Below, piece by piece: positions 52,954-64,000 of a stretch of 64,000 bases of DNA (positions within the stretch are counted from its first letter, which is position 1; each line of letters starts with the position of its first letter). Source of the stretch: Xylocopa sonorina (lineage: Eukaryota; Arthropoda; Insecta; Hymenoptera; Apidae). The position numbers and the translations under genes were made by a program. The stretch covers positions 620,001 to 684,000 of the forward strand of contig NW_027490125.1 in the NCBI RefSeq assembly GCF_050948175.1, written 5' to 3'. Below the pieces are notes generated by a model. That model had not been told where the DNA came from. It searched no databases and saw nothing but the letters and a program-made list of their open reading frames with translations.

Positions 52954-55900
52954 ATGCTTACGTATCGTAGCAATACAGTTCTAATGTTTCTTAAAACGCG
53001 ATAACGCATCTAATCTCTATGTTTCATGATAAGATATAATATTCATTGCGATGTGTCATGTATACCCTGTATTCACTTCAAAAGAATGTAAATGCGACAC
53101 TTCGTTGCTAGGAAATAGCGTTTCAAGATGACTAGGAATGGAAACAATAGAGTTCTAATGCTTCTTAAAACGAGATGTCGCACCTCATTTCTATGTTTCA
53201 TGATGATATATAATATTCATTGCGAACTGTCATGTATACCTCGTATTAACTTCAAAAGAATGTAAATGCGACACTTCCTTTCTAGGAAACAGCGTTTGCA
53301 GATGTCTACGTATCGCAGAAGCAGTGTTCTAATGCTTCTGAAAACGCGATATCGCATCTCATAAATATGTTTCATGATAAGATATAATATTCACTGCGAA
53401 GTTACATGTATACCTCGTATTCACTTCAAAGGAATGTCAATGCGACACTTCCTCGCTAGGAAATAGCGATTGCAGATGTCTCCCTATCGAAGCAATTATA
53501 TGTTTTGCGATAAGGTATAATATTCAACGTGGAGTGTTGTGTATACTTCGTATTCACTTCAAAAGAATGTAAATGCGGCACAACCTTGCTAGGAAATAGT
53601 GTTTCCAGATATCTACGTATCGTAGCAATAGAGTTCTAATGGTTCTCAAAACGCGATATCACATCTCATTTCTATGTTTCATGATAAGATATAATATTCA
53701 TTGCGAAGTTACATGTATACCTCGTACTCACTTCAAAAGAATGTAAATGCGACACTTCCTGGCTAGGGAAAAGCGTTTGCAGAAGCCTACGTATCGTAGC
53801 AATAGAGATCTAATGTTTCGTAAAACGCAGTATCGCATCTCATTTCTATGTTTCATGGAAACATAAAATAATCATTTCGAAGTGTCACTTATACCTCGCA
53901 TGCACTTCAAATGAATGTAAATGCGACACTTCATTGCTAGGAAATAGCGTTTGCAGATGTCTACGTATCGTAGCATTAGAGTTCTAGCGCTTCTACCAAC
54001 GCGATATCGCATCTCATTTGTATGTTTCGTGATAATATACAATATTCATTGTGGATTGCTATGTATACATCGTACTCGCTTCAAAAGAATGTAAATGCGA
54101 CACTCCCTTGCTACGAAATAGCGTTTGCAGATGTCTACGTATCGAAGCAATAGAATTCTAACGCTTCTTAAAACGCGATATTACATCTCATTTTAATTTT
54201 TCACGAAAAGATTTAATATTCATTGCGAAGTGTCATGTATACCTCGCATACACTTCAAATGAATGTAAATGCGACACTTCCTTGCTGGGAAATAGCGTGT
54301 TGCAGATGTCTACGTATCGAAGCAATAGAGATCTCGTGCATCTTAAAACTTGATATCGCATCACATTTCTATGTCTTATGATAAGATATAATATTCATTG
54401 CGAAGTGTTCTGTGTTCCTTGTCTACACTTCAATTGAATGTAAATGCAACACATCCTTTCTAGGAAATTACGTTTCCAGATGTTTACGTATCGGAGCAAT
54501 AGAGTTCTAATGCTTCTTAAATCGCGATATCGCATCTCATTTCTATGTTTCATGACAAGATATTATATTCAATGCGAAGTGTTATGTATACTTCGCAAAC
54601 ACTTCAAATGAATGTAAATGCGACACTTCCTTGCTAGGATGTTGCGTTTGCAGTTGTCTACGTATCGAAGCATTAGAATTCCAATGCTTGTTAAATCGCG
54701 ATATCGCATCTCATTTCTATGTTTCATGATAAGATATAATATTCATCGTGCAGTGTTTGTATACTTCGTAGTCACTTCAAACGAAACGAAATGCGACACT
54801 TCCCTGCTAGGAAATAGTGTTGGCAGATGTCTGCGTATCGAAGCAATAGAGGTCCTATGCTTCTTAAATCGCAATATCGCATCTCATTTCTATGTGTCAT
54901 GATGACATATAATATTCATTGCGAAGTGTCATGTATACCACGCATACACTTCAAATGAATGTAAATGTGACACTTCATTGCTAGGAAATAGCGTTTGCAG
55001 ATGTCTACGCATCGAAGGAATAGGGTTCTAACGCTTCTTAAAACGCAATATAGCATTTCACTTCTATGTTTCACGTTAAGTTATAATACTCATTGCGAAA
55101 TGTCATGTATACCTCGCATTCACTTAAAAAGAATGTTAATGCGACACTTTCTTGCTGGGAAATCGCGTTTCCAGATGTCTACGTATCGAAACAATAGAGT
55201 TCTAATGCTTCTTAAAACGAAATGTCGCATCTTATTCCTATGTTTCATGATAAGATATAATATTCACTGCGAAGTGTCATGTGCACCTCATATTCACTTC
55301 AAAAGAATGTAAATGCGACACATCCTTGCTAGGAAATAGCGTTTGCAGATGTCTGCATATCGTAGCAATAGAGATCTAATGCTTCTTAAATCGCGATATC
55401 GCGTCTCACGTCTATGTTTCACGATAAGATGTAATATTCATTGTGGAGTGCTATATATACCTCGTGTTCACTTCAAAAGAATGTAAGTGCGACACTTCCT
55501 TGCTAGGAAATATCATTTGCAGATATCTACGTATCAAAGCAATAGAGTTCTAATGCTTCTTAAATCGCGATATCGCATCTCATTTCTATGTTTCATCATA
55601 AGATCTAATATTCATTGCGAAGTGTCATGTATACCTCGCAGACACTTCAAAAGAATGAAAATGCCACACTTCCTTGCTAGGAAGTAGCGTTTGCAGATGT
55701 CTACGTATCGAAGCAATGGAGTTCTAATGCTTCTTAAATCGCGATATCGCACCTCATTTCTATGTTTCATGGTAAGATAAAATAATCAGTGCGAAGTGTC
55801 ACTTATACCTCGCATACACTTCAATTGAATGTAAATGGGACACTTCATATCTAGGTAATAGCGTTTGCAGATGTCTACGTATCGCAGAAATTGTGTTCTA

Positions 55901-57200
55901 ATGCTTCTTAAAACGCGATATAGCATCTCATTTCTATGTTTCATGATAACATATAATATTCATTGTGAAGTGTCATGTATACTTCTTAATCACTTCAAAA
56001 GAATGTAAATGCGACACTTCCCTGCTATTAAATAGCGTTTGCAGATGTCTACGCACCGTAGGAATAGAGTTCTAAAGCTTCTTAAAACAAGTTACTTATA
56101 CTTATATTTGTACTTACACTTATACATCGCATACCCTTGAAATGAATGTAAATGTGACAATTCCTTGCAAGGTAGTAGCGTTTGCAGATGTCTACGAATC
56201 GAAGCAATAGATTTCTAATGCTTCTTCAAACGAGATATCGCATCCCATTTCTATGTTTCGAGACAACATATAATATTCATTGAGAAGTGTCATGTATACT
56301 TCGTATTCACTTCAAAAGAATGTAAATGTGACACTTCCCTGCTATTAAATAGCGTTTGTAGATGTCTACGCACCGTAGCAATAGAGTTCTAAAGCTTCTT
56401 AAAACAAGTTACTTATACTTATACTTGTACTCACACTTATACATCGCATAGCTTTGAAATGAATGTAAATGCGACACTTCATTGCTAGGAAGTAGCGTTT
56501 CCAGATGTCTACGTATCGAAACAATGCAGTTCTAATGCTTCGTAAAACGAGATATCGCATCTCATTATTAAGTTTCGTGATAATAGATAATATCCATTGC
56601 GAAGTGTCTTGTATACTTTGCATACACTTCAAATGAATGTAAATGCGGCACTTCCTTGCTAGGAAATAGCGCTTGCAGATGTCTACGTATCGAAGCAATA
56701 GAGTTCCAATGCTTCTAAAATCGCGATATCGCATCTCATTTCTATGCTTCATGATAAGATATAATATTAATAGCGAAGTGTCATGTGTACCCCGTATTCA
56801 CATCAAAAGAATGTAAATGCGAGACCTCCTTGCTAGAAAGGAGCGTTTGCAGATGTCTACGTATCGAAGCAATAGGATTCTAATGCTTCTTAAATCGCGG
56901 TATCGCATCTCACTTCTATGTTTCATGATAAGATATAATAATCATTGTGCAGGGTTATGTATACCTCGTATTCACTTCGAATGAATGTAAATGCGACACT
57001 TCCTTGCTAGGAAATAGCATTTGCAGATATCTCCGTATCTAAGCAATAGAGTTCTAATGCTCCTTAATACGCGATATCGCATCTCATTTCTATGTTTCAT
57101 GATAAGATCTAATATTCATTGCGAAGTGTCATGTATACCTCGCATACACTTCAAAAGAATGTAAATGCGACACTTCCTTTCTAGGAAATAGCGTTTGCAG
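52954..57200 (+). repeat. Large higher-order repeat, copy 1 (4247 bp)
   Basis: Units are anchored on ATGCTTACGTATCGTAGC at 52954, 57201, 59423 and 62453. A second marker, the truncated monomer GAAGCAATTATATGTTTTGC at about 53489, recurs at 57737, 59958 and 62987. Copy 1 has about 1217 bp (seven monomers, 54601-55817) that the other copies lack. It also holds the two TTAC/TTATAC-rich monomers at 56092 and 56409. Confidence 0.94.
56092..56442 (+). repeat. Two monomers with TTATAC-rich replacement
   Basis: In each of these monomers the stretch from the GCGATATCGC palindrome through GATAAGATATAATATTC is missing. In its place is about 34 bp of short TTACTTATAC/TTACAC words (56092-56125 and 56409-56442, 317 bp apart). 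The pair recurs at 61344-61377 and 61661-61694 with the same 317 bp spacing. The net effect is a monomer about 31 bp short. Confidence 0.85.
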
Positions 57201-59422
57201 ATGCTTACGTATCGTAGCAATACAGTTCTAATGTTTCTTAAAACGCGATAACGCATCTAATCTCTATGTTTCATGATAAGATATAATATTCATTGCGATG
57301 TGTCATGTATACCCTGTATTCACTTCAAAAGAATGTAAATGCGACACTTCGTTGCTAGGAAATAGCGTTTCAAGATGACTAGGAATGGAAACAATAGAGT
57401 TCTAATGCTTCTTAAAACGAGATGTCGCACCTCATTTCTATGTTTCATGATGATATATAATATTCATTGCGAACTGTCATGTATACCTCGTATTAACTTC
57501 AAAAGAATGTAAATGCGACACTTCCTTTCTAGGAAATAGCGTTTGCAGATGTCTACGTATCGCAGAAGCAGTGTTCTAATGCTTCTGAAAACGCGATATC
57601 GCATCTCATAAATATGTTTCATGATAAGATATAATATTCACTGCGAAGTTACATGTATACCTCGTATTCACTTCAAAAGAATGTCAATGCGACACTTCCT
57701 CGCTAGGAAATAGCGATTGCAGATGTCTCCCTATCGAAGCAATTATATGTTTTGCGATAAGGTATAATATTCAACGTGGAGTGTTGTGTATACTTCGTAT
57801 TCACTTCAAAAGAATGTAAATGCGGCACAACCTTGCTAGGAAATAGTGTTTCCAGATATCTACGTATCGTAGCAATAGAGTTCTAATGGTTCTCAAAACG
57901 CGATATCACATCTCATTTCTATGTTTCATGATAAGATATAATATTCATTGCGAAGTTACATGTATACCTCGTACTCACTTCAAAAGAATGTAAATGCGAC
58001 ACTTCCTGGCTAGGGAAAAGCGTTTGCAGAAGCCTACGTATCGTAGCAATAGAGATCTAATGTTTCGTAAAACGCAGTATCGCATCTCATTTCTATGTTT
58101 CATGGAAACATAAAATAATCATTGCGAAGTGTCACTTATACCTCGCATGCACTTCAAATGAATGTAAATGCGACACTTCATTGCTAGGAAATAGCGTTTG
58201 CAGATGTCTACGTATCGTAGCATTAGAGTTCTAGCGCTTCTACCAACGCGATATCGCATCTCATTTGTATGTTTCGTGATAAGATACAATATTCATTGTG
58301 GATTGCTATGTATACCTCGTACTCGCTTCAAAAGAATGTAAATGCGACACTTCCTTGCTACGAAATAGCGTTTGCAGATGTCTACGTATCGAAGCAATAG
58401 AATTCTAACGCTTCTTAAAACGCGATATTACATCTCATTTTAATTTTTCACGAAAAGATTTAATATTCATTGCGAAGTGTCATGTATACCTCGCATACAC
58501 TTCAAATGAATGTAAATGCGACACTTCCTTGCTGGGAAATAGCGTGTTGCAGATGTCTACGTATCGAAGCAATAGAGATCTCGTGCATCTTAAAACTTGA
58601 TATCGCATCACATTTCTATGTCTTATGATAAGATATAATATTCATTGCGAAGTGTTCTGTGTTCCTTGTCTACACTTCAATTGAATGTAAATGCAACACA
58701 TCCTTTCTAGGAAATTACGTTTCCAGATGTTTACGTATCGGAGCAATAGAGTTCTAATGCTTCTTAAATCGCGATATCGCATCTCATTTCTATGTTTCAT
58801 GACAAGATATTATATTCAATGCGAAGTGTTATGTATACTTCGCAAACACTTCAAATGAATGTAAATGGGACACTTCATATCTAGGTAATAGCGTTTGCAG
58901 ATGTCTACGTATCGCAGAAATTGTGTTCTAATGCTTCTTAAAACGCGATATAGCATCTCATTTCTATGCTTCATGATAAGATATAATATTAATAGCGAAG
59001 TGTCATGTATACCCCGTATTCACATCAAAAGAATGTAAATGCGAGACCTCCTTGCTAGAAAGGAGCGTTTGCAGATGTCTACGTATCGAAGCAATAGGAT
59101 TCTAATGCTTCTTAAATCGCGGTATCGCATCTCACTTCTATGTTTCATGATAAGATATAATAATCATTGTGCAGGGTTATGTATACCTCGTATTCACTTC
59201 GAATGAATGTAAATGCGACACTTCCTTGCTAGGAAATAGCATTTGCAGATATCTCCGTATCTAAGCAATAGAGTTCTAATGCTCCTTAATACGCGATATC
59301 GCATCTCATTTCTATGTTTCATGATAAGATCTAATATTCATTGCGAAGTGTCATGTATACCTCGCATACACTTCAAAAGAATGTAAATGCGACACTTCCT
59401 TTCTAGGAAATAGCGTTTGCAG
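57201..59422 (+). repeat. Large higher-order repeat, copy 2 (2222 bp)
   Basis: Shortest copy. It lacks the seven monomers special to copy 1 and also about 808 bp present in copies 1 and 3, joining at CATTTCTATG near 58965 so that CATTTCTATGCTTCATG follows directly. 808 bp is not a whole number of monomers because the missing stretch holds the two shortened TTATAC monomers. Confidence 0.94.
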
Positions 59423-62400
59423 ATGCTTACGTATCGTAGCAATACAGTTCTAATGTTTCTTAAAACGCGATAACGCATCTAATCTCTATGTTTCATGATA
59501 AGATATAATATTCATTGCGATGTGTCATGTATACCCTGTATTCACTTCAAAAGAATGTAAATGCGACACTTCGTTGCTAGAAAATAGCGTTTCAAGATGA
59601 CTAGGAATGGAAACAATAGAGTTCTAATGCTTCTTAAAACGAGATGTCGCACCTCATTTCTATGTTTCATGATGATATATAATATTCATTGCGAACTGTC
59701 ATGTATACCTCGTATTAACTTCAAAAGAATGTAAATGCGACACTTCCTTTCTAGGAAATAGCGTTTGCAGATGTCTACGTATCGCAGAAGCAGTGTTCTA
59801 ATGCTTCTGAAAACGCGATATCGCATCTCATAAATATGTTTCATGATAAGATATAATATTCACTGCGAAGTTACATGTATACCTCGTATTCACTTCAAAA
59901 GAATGTCAATGCGACACTTCCTCGCTAGGAAATAGCGATTGCAGATGTCTCCCTATCGAAGCAATTATATGTTTTGCGATAAGGTATAATATTCAACGTG
60001 GAGTGTTGTGTATACTTCGTATTCACTTCAAAAGAATGTAAATGCGGCACAACCTTGCTAGGAAATAGTGTTTCCAGATATCTACGTATCGTAGCAATAG
60101 AGTTCTAATGGTTCTCAAAACGCGATATCACATCTCATTTCTATGTTTCATGATAAGATATAATATTCATTGCGAAGTTACATGTATACCTCGTACTCAC
60201 TTCAAAAGAATGTAAATGCGACACTTCCTGGCTAGGGAAAAGCGTTTGCAGAAGCCTACGTATCGTAGCAATAGAGATCTAATGTTTCGTAAAACGCAGT
60301 ATCGCATCTCATTTCTATGTTTCATGGAAACATAAAATAATCATTGCGAAGTGTCACTTATACCTCGCATGCACTTCAAATGAATGTAAATGCGACACTT
60401 CATTGCTAGGAAATAGCGTTTGCAGATGTCTACGTATCGTAGCATTAGAGTTCTAGCGCTTCTACCAACGCGATATCGCATCTCATTTGTATGTTTCGTG
60501 ATAAGATACAATATTCATTGTGGATTGCTATGTATACCTCGTACTCGCTTCAAAAGAATGTAAATGCGACACTTCCTTGCTACGAAATAGCGTTTGCAGA
60601 TGTCTACGTATCGAAGCAATAGAATTCTAACGCTTCTTAAAACGCGATATTACATCTCATTTTAATTTTTCACGAAAAGATTTAATATTCATTGCGAAGT
60701 GTCATGTATACCTCGCATACACTTCAAATGAATGTAAATGCGACACTTCCTTGCTGGGAAATAGCGTGTTGCAGATGTCTACGTATCGAAGCAATAGAGA
60801 TCTCGTGCATCTTAAAACTTGATATCGCATCACATTTCTATGTCTTATGATAAGATATAATATTCATTGCGAAGTGTTCTGTGTTCCTTGTCTACACTTC
60901 AATTGAATGTAAATGCAACACATCCTTTCTAGGAAATTACGTTTCCAGATGTTTACGTATCGGAGCAATAGAGTTCTAATGCTTCTTAAATCGCGATATC
61001 GCATCTCATTTCTATGTTTCATGACAAGATATTATATTCAATGCGAAGTGTTATGTATACTTCGCAAACACTTCAAATGAATGTAAATGGGACACTTCAT
61101 ATCTAGGTAATAGCGTTTGCAGATGTCTACGTATCGCAGAAATTGTGTTCTAATGCTTCTTAAAACGCGATATAGCATCTCATTTCTATGTTTCATGATA
61201 ACATATAATATTCATTGTGAAGTGTCATGTATACTTCGTAATCACTTCAAAAGAATGTAAATGCGACACTTCTCTGCTATTAAATAGCGTTTGCAGATGT
61301 CTACGCACCGTAGGAATAGAGTTCTAAAGCTTCTTAAAACAAGTTACTTATACTTATATTTGTACTTACACTTATACATCGCATACCCTTGAAATGAATG
61401 TAAATGTGACAATTCCTTGCAAGGTAGTAGCGTTTGCAGATGTCTACGAATCGAAGCAATAGATTTCTAATGCTTCTTCAAACGAGATATCGCATCCCAT
61501 TTCTATGTTTCGAGACAACATATAATATTCATTGAGAAGTGTCATGTATACTTCGTATTCACTTCAAAAGAATGTAAATGTGACACTTCCCTGCTATTAA
61601 ATAGCGTTTGTAGATGTCTACGCACCGTAGCAATAGAGTTCTAAAGCTTCTTAAAACAAGTTACTTATACTTATACTTGTACTCACACTTATACATCGCA
61701 TAGCTTTGAAATGAATGTAAATGCGACACTTCATTGCTAGGAAGTAGCGTTTCCAGATGTCTACGTATCGAAACAATGCAGTTCTAATGCTTCGTAAAAC
61801 GAGATATCGCATCTCATTACTAAGTTTCGTGATAATAGATAATATCCATTGCGAAGTGTCTTGTATACTTTGCATACACTTCAAATGAATGTAAATGCGG
61901 CACTTCCTTGCTAGGAAATAGCGCTTGCAGATGTCTACGTATCGAAGCAATAGAGTTCCAATGCTTCTAAAATCGCGATATCGCATCTCATTTCTATGCT
62001 TCATGATAAGATATAATATTAATAGCGAAGTGTCATGTATACCCCGTATTCACATCAAAAGAATGTAAATGCGAGACCTCCTTGCTAGAAAGGAGCGTTT
62101 GCAGATGTCTACGTATCGAAGCAATAGGATTCTAATGCTTCTTAAATCGCGGTATCGCATCTCACTTCTATGTTTCATGATAAGATATAATAATCATTGC
62201 GCAGGGTTATGTATACCTCGTATTCACTTCGAATGAATGTAAATGCTACACTTCCTTGCTAGGAAATAGCATTTGCAGATATCTCCGTATCTAAGCAATA
62301 GAGTTCTAATGCTCCTTAATACGCGATATCGCATCTCATTTCTATGTTTCATGATAAGATCTAATATTCATTGCGAAGTGTCATGTATACCTCGCATACA

Positions 62401-62452
62401 CTTCAAAAGAATGTAAATGCGACACTTCCTTTCTAGGAAATAGCGTTTGCAG
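59423..62452 (+). repeat. Large higher-order repeat, copy 3 (3030 bp)
   Basis: It has the same left half as copy 2 (seven-monomer block absent) but retains the TTATAC monomers (61344, 61661) as in copy 1. It is therefore intermediate between copies 1 and 2. Confidence 0.94.
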
Positions 62453-64000
62453 ATGCTTACGTATCGTAGCAATACAGTTCTAATGTTTCTTAAAACGCGA
62501 TAACGCATCTAATCTCTATGTTTCATGATAAGATATAATATTCATTGCGATGTGTCATGTATACCCTGTATTCACGTCAAAAGAATGTAAATGCGACACT
62601 TCGTTGCTAGGAAATAGCGTTTCAAAATGACTAGAATGGAAACAATAGAGTTCTAATGCTTCTTAAAACGAGATGTCGCACCTCATTTCTATGTTTCATG
62701 ATGATATATAATATTCATTGCGAACTGTCATGTATACCTCGTATTAACTTCAAAAGAATGTAAATGCGACACTTCCTTTCTAGGAAATAGCGTTTGCAGA
62801 TGTCTACGTATCGCAGAAGCAGTGTTCTAATGCTTCTGAAAACGCGATATCGCATCTCATAAATATGTTTCATGATAAGATATAATATTCACTGCGAAGT
62901 TACATGTATACCTCGTATTCACTTCAAAAGAATGTCAATGCGACACTTCCTCGCTAGGAAATAGCGATTGCAGATGTCTCCCTATCGAAGCAATTATATG
63001 TTTTGCGATAAGGTATAATATTCAACGTGGAGTGTTGTGTATACTTCGTATTCACTTCAAAAGAATGTAAATGCGGCACAACCTTGCTAGGAAATAGTGT
63101 TTCCAGATATCTACGTATCGTAGCAATAGAGTTCTAATGGTTCTCAAAACGCGATATCACATCTCATTTCTATGTTTCATGATAAGATATAATATTCATT
63201 GCGAAGTTACATGTATACCTCGTACTCACTTCAAAAGAATGTAAATGCGACACTTCCTGGCTAGGGAAAAGCGTTTGCAGAAGCCTACGTATCGTAGCAA
63301 TAGAGATCTAATGTTTCGTAAAACGCAGTATCGCATCTCATTTCTATGTTTCATGGAAACATAAAATAATCATTGCGAAGTGTCACTTATACCTCGCATG
63401 CACTTCAAATGAATGTAAATGCGACACTTCATTGCTAGGAAATAGCGTTTGCAGATGTCTACGTATCGTAGCATTAGAGTTCTAGCGCTTCTACCAACGC
63501 GATATCGCATCTCATTTGTATGTTTCGTGATAAGATACAATATTCATTGTGGATTGCTATGTATACCTCGTACTCGCTTCAAAAGAATGTAAATGCGACA
63601 CTTCCTTGCTACGAAATAGCGTTTGCAGATGTCTACGTATCGAAGCAATAGAATTCTAACGCTTCTTAAAACGCGATATTACATCTCATTTTAATTTTTC
63701 ACGAAAAGATTTAATATTCATTGCGAAGTGTCATGTATGCCTCGCATACACTTCAAATGAATGTAAATGCGTATCTTCCTTGCTGGGAAATAGCGTGTTG
63801 CAGATGTCTACGTATCGAAGCAATAGAGATCTCGTGCATCTTAAAACTTGATATCGCATCACATTTCTATGTCTTATGATAAGATATAATATTCATTGCG
63901 AAGTGTTCTGTGTTCCTTGTCTACACTTCAATTGAATGTAAATGCAACACATCCTTTCTAGGAAATTACGTTTCCAGATGTTTACGTATCGGAGCAATAG
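62453..64000 (+). repeat. Large higher-order repeat, copy 4 (cut by the window edge)
   Basis: It starts at the ATGCTTACG anchor and follows the same monomer order to the window end. Small changes such as GACTAGAATGG (62629, one base shorter) and GCGTATCTTCC (63770) mark it off from the others. Confidence 0.93.

Larger units (their letters stand above)
42688..64000 (+). repeat. 174 bp satellite array, block 4
   Basis: About 122 monomers running to the window edge, starting with the GTAG target duplication. The left half is a mosaic of duplicated segments; the right end (52954-64000) is a young multi-kilobase higher-order repeat. No gene is seen. The frames at 56399-56752 and 61651-62004 are identical apart from one residue because they lie in two higher-order copies. 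Confidence 0.97.

Noticed and set aside
56399..62004. Two near-identical 117-codon minus-strand open frames
   Set aside because: Satellite monomers in copies 1 and 3 of the large higher-order repeat; the identity reflects duplication, not selection.
42688..64000. Bacterial-type promoters suggested by TATAAT-like words (GATATAATATTC) in each monomer
   Set aside because: These are part of the AT-rich satellite consensus in a eukaryotic context with no genes downstream.
1..64000. Telomeric repeats, tRNA or rRNA genes, host exons
   Set aside because: I saw no TTAGG or TTAGGG runs, no recognisable tRNA or rRNA segments and no conserved protein domain on either strand.

Overview
The window is satellite DNA from a eukaryote. 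About 59 kb of the 64 kb is one tandem repeat family with a consensus monomer of 174 bp, all in the same orientation, roughly 340 monomers. The monomer is AT-rich and of nucleosomal size. Together with multi-monomer higher-order structure and retroelement insertions, this points to a centromeric or pericentromeric heterochromatin array. An arthropod, perhaps an insect, is my guess from the general look of the elements; nothing in the window fixes the taxon. I see no host gene, no rRNA or tRNA gene, no CRISPR array and no bacterial feature.

Layout: 1-560 is the 3' part (+ strand) of a non-satellite insert; 561-9753 is satellite; 9754-11263 is a complete 1510 bp insert; 11264-35040 is satellite; 35041-36458 is a second complete insert (1418 bp); 36459-41148 is satellite; 41149-42687 is a third complete insert (1539 bp); 42688-64000 is satellite. 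Each complete insert starts TGT, ends ACA and is flanked by a 4 bp direct duplication of satellite sequence (CTAG for the first, GTAG for the other two). It holds no enzyme gene. I read them as solo LTRs of one LTR-retrotransposon lineage, in two subfamilies. The two subfamilies share, on the minus strand, an open frame that ends near a conserved splice-donor-like sequence. Several of its shared amino acids are encoded by codons that differ only at the third base, so it was probably once coding.

The satellite is not homogeneous. It contains nested higher-order repeats and segmental duplications with different unit lengths: about 174, 522-523, 1218, 1742-1916, 2434, 3485 and 10703 bp. At the right end (52954-64000) there is a unit whose successive copies are 4247, 2222 and 3030 bp long. 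The LTRs were carried along: the LTR tail at 1-560 and the LTR at 9754-11263 share the same right flank, and so do the LTRs at 35041 and 41149. The window therefore records two insertion events, each later multiplied by satellite expansion.

Because 174 is 58 codons, any monomer without stops gives open frames that run across monomer borders. These account for nearly all open frames of 60-130 codons here and are not genes.
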